Origin: Aplectana chamaeleonis
Taxonomy: Eukaryota; Nematoda; Chromadorea; Rhabditida; Cosmocercidae
Length of the DNA stretch: 64,000 bases
NCBI GenBank assembly: GCA_029168955.1
Contig: JAPDOI010000364.1
Span: forward strand, 310,001-374,000
Direction: 5' to 3'
In this document: piece after piece, positions 56,495-64,000 of the stretch
Layout: each line of letters begins with the position of its first letter
How positions within the stretch are numbered: position 1 is the stretch's first letter
Program-made: the position numbers and the translations under genes
The notes under the pieces: generated by a model
What the model saw: the letters and a program-made list of their open reading frames with translations, nothing else
Database searches by the model: none
Told to the model about the DNA's origin: nothing

Positions 56495-58100
56495 TCAGCC
56501 TATCACTTGCTTCCGGTCTTGTGATGAGCAGGCAGTTCGTCCCTGAGTCTCATGGCATGCATGTTCGGAAAAGTTGTTCCTGTCCGATTGATTACGACCA
56601 TGACGACGCGGCGGGGAGTAGGTGCGAGCTCGCGAGTGGCTCTGACTTGGGCGGGGAGAACGTTCCCGGGACGGCTCGCGCTCCCTTAGAGCTCGGCTCG
56701 GCTCCTTAGAGCGTTCTCGCGAGTGCTGGGTGTGTCTTGCCCGACCTGGCTGATCGTAGCGAATGTGATGAGCGGCGACATAACCGCCTCTGCGATCCTG
56801 CCTGGTGTACGGTGCGAGTTTGAGGACGAGCACGTGGAAGTCGCGCGTAGCGTTGAGGAATCGCTTGGCACACGAGGGAGTGTACGACGGTGGTTTTTCC
56901 ACGTGGCGGATTCCCAGTGAATGGCATGGTAGCCACATCTGCCCTTCTGCGTCTGTCGTTGGCAAACAGATATGGATTCTTTGACCAAGCGAACTTCTCA
57001 GCACAATTGAAAATTCACAGAAGTCGCGAAGCATGTCAACTCCGAATCCCCAGTTACCATCATCTCGTGGTCCAGGGAGACAGTAGAGATCGGCTCCATT
57101 TGCCAAACTGCGCATGAAGTATGTCCACGGTCTGCACCAAGCGGTGGCACTATCGCTGTTTGTTGGGCTGAAGAGTACGATGGCGGATATCTCGCCGGTG
57201 AACCATTCGGGCTTGATGTCCTGGGCGCGCACGTAGGAATGACATGTCTGGTTACGAAAAGTGAATCCAGGGGTGTGCTCTTGGAAACCATCCGGCAACA
57301 GGACCACAATCGATTTCGCATTAGGCTTCCACCAGTTAGTGGCCTTCCACTTGTCACGCATCGGAGCTCCAGATAGCGCTGTCGGGACCATGATAGCCAG
57401 GTTAAACGACTCGTCTCGATGACGTTTTGGGTGCTCGAGCACAAATCCTTCGAACGCTCGTCTGAGGTGAGAACTGACGTGCAGGCAACGTCCCCGGAAG
57501 TATGAGAAAGCCACGGATAGTGCTGACGGACACAGCTTGATGTACTCTCGCTCGAGGAGTAGATCCTTTTTCATGGCATCAGGTAAAGTTTAACTCCGCA
57601 CTGCCGTTCAGTCTGCAAAATGCACGCTGCTTGCGAAATCGTGTTGCGGCGCGGTTGCGAGTATCCTCAGACAGGGATAATGGGATCACCCGGGCGGTGG
57701 GATCACGCGGGCACCAAAGGCAAAACCGCCGGGTGATCCGACATACATGTCTGAGGATACATGCAACCGCGCCGCAGCACGCTTTCGCAAGCAGCGTGCA
57801 CTTTGCGGACTGAACGGCAATGCGAAGTTGAACTGTTTGTGTGCTTGCTGCAGTATCGTCAGAGCGCGCGCCAACTCGAAGACAGACACGAACTTCATGT
57901 GCTTCGGGGGCGCATCGGGTACCACGTCTCCCAATTCCCCAAGAGGTTCGCACGGCATCTGATTTCCATTGTTGTTGAATTTACCGGGACATTTGAAATC
58001 GATTGTTGTAGGATCGTCATGATTCGACCGATTGCTCCTGAACACAAAAGAATTTGATATTTGAAACGGACTTTTACCAGATAGGAAATTGCACGAAAGT
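56495..58100 (-). pseudogene. C-terminal extension of Gypsy pol, unknown function, Arg/Ser-rich tail
   Basis: Follows the integrase in the same frame: about 85 residues (58100-57836), then a MITE, then 359 residues (57574-56495) ending 18 bases before the polypurine tract. The middle has conserved-looking globular features (SIVVLLPDGFQEHTPGF, ISAIVLFSPTNSD, YCLPGPRDDGNWGFG). Residues 275-340 are rich in SRERS, EPSRERS and SHSRART motifs like RNA-binding SR tails. There is no signal peptide or membrane segment, so it is not an obvious envelope protein. I do not recognise the family. Confidence 0.6.
57588..57834. mobile_element. Hairpin MITE in the Gypsy pol extension
   Basis: Arms of about 110 bases; TGCCGTTCAGTC..GCAAA outer ends and TGCACGCTGCTTGCGAAA and GCGGCGCGGTTGC inner blocks on both sides. 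It splits the extension frame into two parts that otherwise join in the same frame. Confidence 0.78.
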
Positions 58101-59500
58101 TTGGGTGTTACCCCCTTTACTTTTTGCTTCTTACCGTGTCTTCGCCCTTGAGGTGTCCTGGTAGTTTTTCTCAGTACTGGAGTGTTATCTATATCGGCCG
58201 GAACTCTTACCAGCTGGTCGAATGGTAGGCGGAGAGGCTCCTCATTCTCGCCGATCATGGTGGCAAGAACTGAATTGTCGCTCGCCTCCAGAACGCGATA
58301 AGGCCCGCGCCATTCATGAGTAAGCTTAGGGTGCTTGGATTCACCCTTTTCAGCCGGGAGTTTCGTGTATACGCGGTCACCTGTCTTGAAGACATCCGAT
58401 TGTGACGTCTTCTACTTCTTATCATAGGACTTTTTCATAGCTTCGCGGTACTTGGAAGTATGTTCAGATATGCATTCCCGAGCAAGCTGCAATCAGCTTA
58501 GGAACTCTGCCTTGTACTCCTCGATATCGACACGGTAAGGTGAAAGGTGCTCCCGCGGTATAGCCAATGAAGGCTAGCGCGGGTCGTGACCATATACAAG
58601 GGAATGCGGACTCTCCGACGTTGCTGCATGCGCTGAAGCATTATAAGCATAGACGACGGCAGGCAAAATCCTATCCCATTCTGTTCCAACAACGATTTTC
58701 TTCTTGAGCATCCGTACTATTGTTCCATTTGCCCTTTCGGTGACTCCGTTTTCTCTGGGACAATATCCCTTCGTAAAGTTTTGATTGATCTGCAGAATCT
58801 CACATAGTGCCGACACGACCGCGTTTTCGAATTCCCCTCCTCTGTCTGATAAGATGCACTCTGGCCAGCGGCCTCCCGCGCAAATTCATTGACTGAAAAT
58901 GACTTCGGCGATGGTATCCGCTTTCTTGTCTGCTACTGGGTACGCCCTCAAGTACTTCGTGAAGTGGTCGATGACGGTAACTATGTACCTATTACCTGTC
59001 GGTGTTAACCCAATCTCCAGGATGTCGACACCTATAGCTTCGAATGGTCTCTGGACGTTCCGAGGCTTCAACGGAGGTGTATTTGTTGCTTTCACGTTGG
59101 TCAAGAAACACGGCTGACATTGCTTGCACCAGTTGGTGAGGTCCTACTTCATTTCTGGCCAGAAGACAGAGCGCCGAAGCTGAGCATACATTTTTTTGGC
59201 GTTAAAATGATCGCCCATTACGCCATGACGGCCATCTTCGAAAATTGCACGTCTCTTGCTTTCTGGCACGACGAGGGCAGTAGATTCATCTTCCAGTACG
59301 AGCATAAGATGCCTACCTTCAATGAGGAAATCGCTCGAGCTCAGACGACGATCGTGGCGTGGTAGTTTGATCTCGACATCTTTGTTGTTTTCTATGGCCT
59401 CAAAGATAGCTTCATAGTTCTTACCTTGTCGGAGTTCGTCTAACCAGCTGTCCACCGTCAGGTGACATACCATTTTTTCATTTTCACTGTGAGTGGGCAA
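57836..59500 (-). pseudogene. Gypsy integrase (interrupted)
   Basis: H..H in FEDGRHGVMGDHFN and C..C in WCKQCQPC form the zinc site. The core has Asp in IGVDILEIG, Asp in ILSDRGGEF and Glu in ENGVTERANG, the DDE triad. A GPY/F-type module (HEWRGPYRVLEAS) follows near 58290. Stops at 59142, 58884, 58572 and near 58415 break the frame. Confidence 0.88.
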
Positions 59501-59551
59501 GACTTCCCCATCTGGATGAGTGGCAACCCCACGTGAGAGCGCATCCGCAAC

Positions 59552-61612
59552 TCAGTTAGCGGTCCCTTTAACATATTCGATGGTAAGGTTATACCGCTGA
59601 AGTTCGAGAGCCCATCTGAGCACGCGACCCGACACGTTTCTACGCTCGAAGAGTGATGTTAAACTCGTGTGGTCGATTCGAACGATAATAGGCACACCGT
59701 AGACGAAATAGTGAAACTTCTTGAGTGCAGAAACTACAGCAAGTCCCTCTTGATCAGTCGCGTGGTAGTTTCGTTCTGCTGACGACAACGGTTTTTGAAG
59801 CGAAATGGATAGGGTGCAGTAAGCCATCCTCTTGTTCTTGAATCAGTACTGCTCCTACGCCATAGCTGCTGGCATCCGTGGACACGTAGAAAGGGCGAGT
59901 ACCATCACGAGCTTTCTCAACATCTGGTTGAGCTAGGACTGGCGCGCTCACAAGTAGCTCTTTCAGCTTTACAAACGCTTGCTCATGTTCTGACGTCCAT
60001 TCGTAGCGTGATTTGGAGCTCGTGAGCTTGTGTAAAGGCACTGCTGTTTGCGCATACCGCATTATAAACTTCCTGTAGTAACCTGACATGCCGAGGAACG
60101 CCCTGAGCTACGCGAGGTTAGTGGGTCGTGAAAAGTTGACAATCTCCTCGATTTTATCGGGGTCTGTCCGCACTCCCTCAGCATCGATGACGTGTCCCAG
60201 GAATGCCACTCGTTGCTCGAGCACCCGGCATTTTTGGGGCTTGATGCGCAGATTCGCTTTTTTGAATGCTTGAAGCACTTGTTCGAGGACAATATAGTGC
60301 CTCTCGGTAGTGTCTGTAGCTACTAGCACGTCGTCGATGTACACCGATACTTCTGGTCCCAGAAGCTCGCTTAGGACTTTCTCCATGAGACGTTGGAAAG
60401 CTGAAGGCGCGTTGGTGAGGCCAAAGGGAATCACCCTAAACTGGTGACCTGCCGTTGTGGTGAACACACTTATCTCCTTCGCATTTTCTGTGAGAGGTAC
60501 CTGCCAGTAGCCACTGGCTAGGTCTAGGGAAGTGAACCACTTCTTGCCTGTAAAGTTTTGGAGCGTGACATCGATTGCCGGTAGGAGGTAACAGTCTTTT
60601 TCCGTTGTCTTGTTGATTTCGCGGTAGTCCACGCAAAGACGAATCCGGCCGTCCTTTTTGGCGACCAGAACGATGGGAGAAGCCCATGGAGAAGAACTTT
60701 CCTCAATGATCTGGCGCTCCTCCAGATCCTTCAGCTTAACCGCCACATCACTACGAAGCCCGTAGGGTACTGGGCGGGTCTTTTGCCGATAGGAGCGTAT
60801 CCTTGGACGTCGATGTAGTGTGTCATGAGATGGGTGTGGGTGAGCTCCACATCAGAAACTGCGAAAGCGTGAGCGTATTTCCTCAACAATGTTTCCGTTT
60901 GTGTGGGTAACTCTCCCTGTTGTTTGTTCGCTCTGAGAATCTCCAGAATCTTTTCAACCCGCTCGGCTTCCGGGAGGACTGCTTCTCTCTTCAACTCGAG
61001 CATGTCTCCGGGTATGTCGGCTGTTTTGGGGTCGTACCATTGATCCGTAGTCCAGTCACCCACTTTCCGTCCCTTTTGAATGACCCAGAGATCGTTGTTC
61101 TCGTTGAAAACTGGGACTGATATCGTACCTGCCGAGATATGGCATACTCCTGAGCCAATACGGTTGTCTGCTGACCACAACACTTCGACGGTGTCTTGAT
61201 CTGGATGGGTAAGTTCTATGTTCGCAATGGTGAACGGCTGGATAACCGTTGTTTGAGCGGCTCTGGCAGATATAGGCGTTGTTGGGTCTTCATGGACATT
61301 GTCTTGATGAGTGTCATGGAAACGCTCTGAGCAGGCTGGGGTTAGTCGCAGATCAACGCCCAACGCTTGTAGAGCATTAGTTCCCAGAGGTATAACACGG
61401 CTTTTTGATCTCTGTACGTGCATCTGTGTCTTGGCCTTCTTGCCTCCTAACACCATTACATCAACGGCAATCCGCATAAGAAGGTCCAATTGGTTGCCCG
61501 AAGCATCATATACAGGATCGTCCGTGCCGGATACATCCATCATTGTGACCATGGCGTTCAAATCGATCCCAGCCAAGCGTTTTGCGATCAACTCAGCACC
61601 TTGTGTAAACAT
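59552..61612 (-). pseudogene. pol: Gypsy reverse transcriptase and RNase H (interrupted)
   Basis: Protease tail and connection at 61612-60760 (VIPLGTNALQALGVDL). Reverse transcriptase at 60746-60108: GRIRLCVDYREINK, FTSLDLASGYWQV, FGLTNAPSAFQRLM, catalytic VYIDDVLV, FLGHVID. RNase H: YVSTDASSYGVGAV, then AERNYHATDQEGLAVV and VRIDHTSL. Two compensating frameshifts lie near 60740 and 59790. Catalytic residues are intact. Confidence 0.9.
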
Positions 61613-61985
61613 ACCATAACGTGCACTGCGACGTTGAACTGCAGTTACGGCAAAAAAACAAGCAAAAATCGTGTAAGACTTAACTAGGGCATCATCTTGA
61701 CAGGTCTACGACTGTTAGATAGTCTCTGACGGTATACCTGTTTTATCCCGTTATGCGGGTGAAAGGATGATTGCTTCGGTAAAGGTTTACCGAGCAGTTG
61801 AGTGAGAGTGGTGCTGGGGCTTCGGTGGTGCATTGCGATAAGGCGCTCCCCCGGAAAGGGAATATGCTGGTTCAATCTCGCCCGGAGCCAAGCGTTTTGC
61901 GATCAACTCAGCACCTTGTGTAAACATACCATAACGTGCACTGCGACGTTGAACTGCAGTTACGCCAAAAAAAAACAACCAAAAA
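61572..61985. repeat. 100-bp direct duplication bracketing a 212-bp insert in Gypsy protease
   Basis: AGCGTTTTGCGATCAACTCA and the next 80 bases occur at 61572-61671 and 61884-61985 in the same orientation, with one or two differences. The 212 bases between have no counterpart in the element. The duplication doubles the MFTQGAELIAKRLA coding stretch. Confidence 0.75.
61818..61890 (+). other. tRNA-like sequence in the protease insert
   Basis: 73 bases that open with GGCTTCG and close with CGGAGCCA, a possible 7-bp acceptor stem, with GGTTCAATCT in the B-box position. The T stem pairs poorly and position 33 is C, so it is not a functional tRNA. May be a decayed tRNA-derived piece or coincidence. 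Confidence 0.2.
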
Positions 61986-62111
61986 TGGTGATATCACTGA
62001 GCCTGTGTCAATTATAGCTTGGGTCCTCATTCCCAGTATCTCGATGGTGCAATAGCTTGGCTCCCCACATGCTTCCGTTGGTCTGTTTGTGCCTGTACTG
62101 CAAGACACCAC
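61908..62111 (-). pseudogene. Gypsy protease active-site region
   Basis: CTIEILGMRTQAIIDTGSVI holds the DTGS catalytic motif of a retroviral-type aspartic protease, near 62000. The frame then enters the duplicated block. Confidence 0.75.
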
Positions 62112-62311
62112 GACTGAAGATGAGTCGAAAACGACTGCTTGGGGTGATGCTGTGCTACAGATGTTCTGTGCGCACTAGATTTTGGAAAAACCGGTTTGGA
62201 TTCTTTCGCTTTGCTTGTTGATTGTTGCTGACGTGGCGTGGTAGTATCCGCCTTGACTCTTTGCCCGGGATCGACCCCGTTCGCCTGGGTTGTCCTCGTT
62301 TCTGCCGGCGT

Positions 62312-63800
62312 TTAGGTTTGGTCGCGCTCAGGCTGTCGCCACGGTTTGTGGAAACGGTTCTCCGTGCTCTTCGGTCCACCACGATTGTCAGAAAAGCTGG
62401 CTTTTGACTGACGCTGCATATTCCGCATCCTTTCCAGACGCAGAGCCACCTGTTGAACACTGCCGAATATATGGCCTTCGGGAGCACCCAGAGCGGAAAG
62501 CATGTAGTATGAATCCTTCCAGTCGGATAGGCATTCATAGAGTTTGCTTCCCAGTTGAAAATCCAACACTTGTCCGGGTGACATGCGATTCGCATACTGC
62601 TGAATTCTTAAACACAAGTCAAACACAGTTTCGCTGTCGTTTTTCTGGAGCTTCCTCCATTCCACTTCTGCTTGCCAGCGCTCTCCAGGTGTTTGCCGAG
62701 CATTGCGGAGTTGATCTACGATCCCTTGAATTAAGCACTCTTGAACCAACCGGGGCAAGCTGTCGACGAGGTTTTTCGCGGATCCTTCCAATTGGTTGAT
62801 GAGGATATTTTTCCTGTCGGTATCCGACCATACAGTGCCAAGATATTTCACCTCAATTTGTCTGAGAAAGTCGCTCAGTGACGTCCTGCCGTTGTATTTT
62901 TTTACTTCCGAGATGGATTGGGCCTTGAGCACTTACTTGAGAGCCGATATAATTTCCCCATTCCCACTGCAACACGCGGAGCAACATCCTACACTTTCGG
63001 GACTCATTGAACCAGGAGGAATGTTGACCCTACCTTGATGAGATTGTCGGGAAGATTCCCTCGGTTATGGCCGTGAAGACGTGGACGAGATCCTCGGGTG
63101 GGGCAATGCTTGCACATCGCTCGGCAGTCGTGATTCGGCGGAAGGGCGGAATGGGGTCGTGTGCTGAAAAGTGCCACTTTGTTCCGCCTCAATGCGCGCT
63201 TGAACGCGCGAACGTATTCCATCCGACCCGTTGGTTGGATACTCACCATTTGCTGGAACTGGTGGTGGGCAACTCCGCACCGGGGCGTTCTCGCTATTTC
63301 GTTGCTGATGCAGTTGACCCTGCAATTTGAGAATTTCTCCTTCCATGTAGGAAGTTTCGAGTCTTTTGCTTCTAGCACTGCGAGTGCTTCCCTAGGTGTA
63401 CAGCTTAGCGCACCCGCTATTTCTCACAAAAGACCCCTTCTTGCAAAAGAGTAGGTATAAGAGCACGAAGTTGTTGTGCGGTAACGCCTAGCTCTGTGAG
63501 GACAGCGTCAGCTGCCAAGTTGTACTGCAGTTTTTCGCGCAGCTCTGAGATGGCGCTATCCGCCGCGTTTTGAACTGCGAGAAGAACGGCTTCGCGTATG
63601 GCTTGTGAGAGATTACGTACTTGGTCATCTAGGGCAGTAGCGCAGGCTTGAACGGTAGTATTGATTGGTGCCTCAATGATACTCACCACATCCATGCTTT
63701 CCTGCAATTCCTGTCTGCGCTGTAGAGCTTGTCCAGTCTGTTCGGCTTGAGACGATGTCGGCGAAATAGCCCTTTCATTCTGGTCGCTTGACGTGCTCAT
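62312..63800 (-). pseudogene. gag: Gypsy gag (frameshifted)
   Basis: Likely start is the ATG at 63800 (MSTSSDQNERAIS), just inside the 5' LTR. The first part (to 63417) is a coiled-coil-like stretch, the middle (63346-63065) is in another frame and Gln/Pro-rich, and 62932-62312 is the capsid-like region (YNGRTSLSDFLRQIEVKYLG, NQLEGSAKNLVDSLP). No CCHC knuckle is visible at its end; the tail is Lys/Arg/Gln-rich instead. Confidence 0.75.
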
Positions 63801-63837
63801 CTGCAATTGTTGTGATTGATTTATATCCAAAAGTTGA

Positions 63838-63853
63838 GGAGGCCTGGCCCCCA
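63838..63853 (-). promoter_or_regulatory. Gypsy primer binding site
   Basis: TGGGGGCCAGGCC on the - strand immediately follows the 5' LTR end (CTTTACA). It starts with TGG as expected; the matching tRNA is not identified. Confidence 0.55.
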
Positions 63854-64000
63854 TGTAAAGGTTTTTGTGTGACGATACAACGGCGCGATAACACAATATA
63901 TGTGAATGCACTGGGATGAGGAGAATGTGACCCCGAAGGATTCCCCTTCAATTTTCCTTCTGTGATCTCACGAGAAACCTTGACAAAATAGTCTAGCGGG
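63854..64000 (-). repeat. 5' LTR of the Gypsy element, partial
   Basis: The first 147 bases from the internal edge match 48419-48565; the rest is beyond the window. Confidence 0.9.

Larger units (their letters stand above)
48419..64000 (-). mobile_element. Ty3/Gypsy LTR retrotransposon (incomplete at window end) with a nested BEL element
   Basis: Coding order on the - strand is gag (right) - protease - reverse transcriptase - RNase H - integrase - C-terminal extension (left). The 3' LTR spans 48419-49434 plus 55903-56464; the 5' LTR starts at 63854 and leaves the window. Both LTR ends read TGTAAAGG on the + strand. A polypurine tract abuts the 3' LTR and a TGG-starting primer site abuts the 5' LTR. 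Frames carry scattered stops and shifts, so this copy is dead. Confidence 0.9.

Noticed and set aside
61818..61890. Functional tRNA gene
   Set aside because: Acceptor ends pair, but the T stem and position 33 do not fit, and it lies in a retrotransposon insert.

Overview
The window is animal nuclear DNA, almost certainly from a strongylid (hookworm-like) nematode. Two host genes can be read. On the + strand, 423-12712 carries the last eight coding exons of slo-1, the BK-type calcium-activated potassium channel; the wording matches nematode SLO-1, all splice phases agree, and the 5' part lies outside the window. A short two-exon gene for a major sperm protein (MSP) domain lies at 37837-38153. 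The mobile elements (RTE and CR1 LINEs, a bandit-like mariner, BEL and Gypsy LTR elements, many palindromic MITEs) fit a clade V parasitic nematode, but the species cannot be fixed by reading alone.

Region by region. 1-12.7 kb: slo-1 exons; the first intron (533-7680) is packed with nested elements: an RTE LINE split by a TAA-flanked MITE, a TTAA-flanked MITE split by a 3.2-kb foldback element, and a mariner with an uninterrupted transposase frame. 13.5-44.3 kb: one CR1-type LINE on the - strand, cut into four pieces by three later insertions: a 3-kb TIR element (14871-17843), a DD37D element whose arms are an inverted duplication (18580-19341), and a 23.9-kb unit (19473-43419) with about 88-bp terminal inverted repeats and a perfect 9-bp target duplication GTGTCGATA. 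The LINE reading frame resumes exactly across each 9-bp copy, so the 23.9-kb block behaves as a single giant Mutator-like insertion. It carries the MSP gene, further CR1 fragments, a 42-bp minisatellite, three hAT-like MITEs with 8-bp duplications and a second Mutator-like element (33249-37070) with its own 9-bp duplication. 44.5-48.4 kb: a second 21/42-bp minisatellite and several TTAA-flanked palindromic MITEs. 48.4-64 kb: a Ty3/Gypsy element on the - strand, cut by the window end, with a complete BEL/Pao element (49435-55897, duplication GTGAG) inserted in its 3' LTR. The Gypsy pol frame has a long C-terminal extension of unknown function ending in an Arg/Ser-rich tail.

The window is therefore a stack of datable insertions around the 3' half of slo-1. 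Most elements are decayed; the mariner frame is the best preserved. All assignments were made by reading and translating the sequence; no database search was run.
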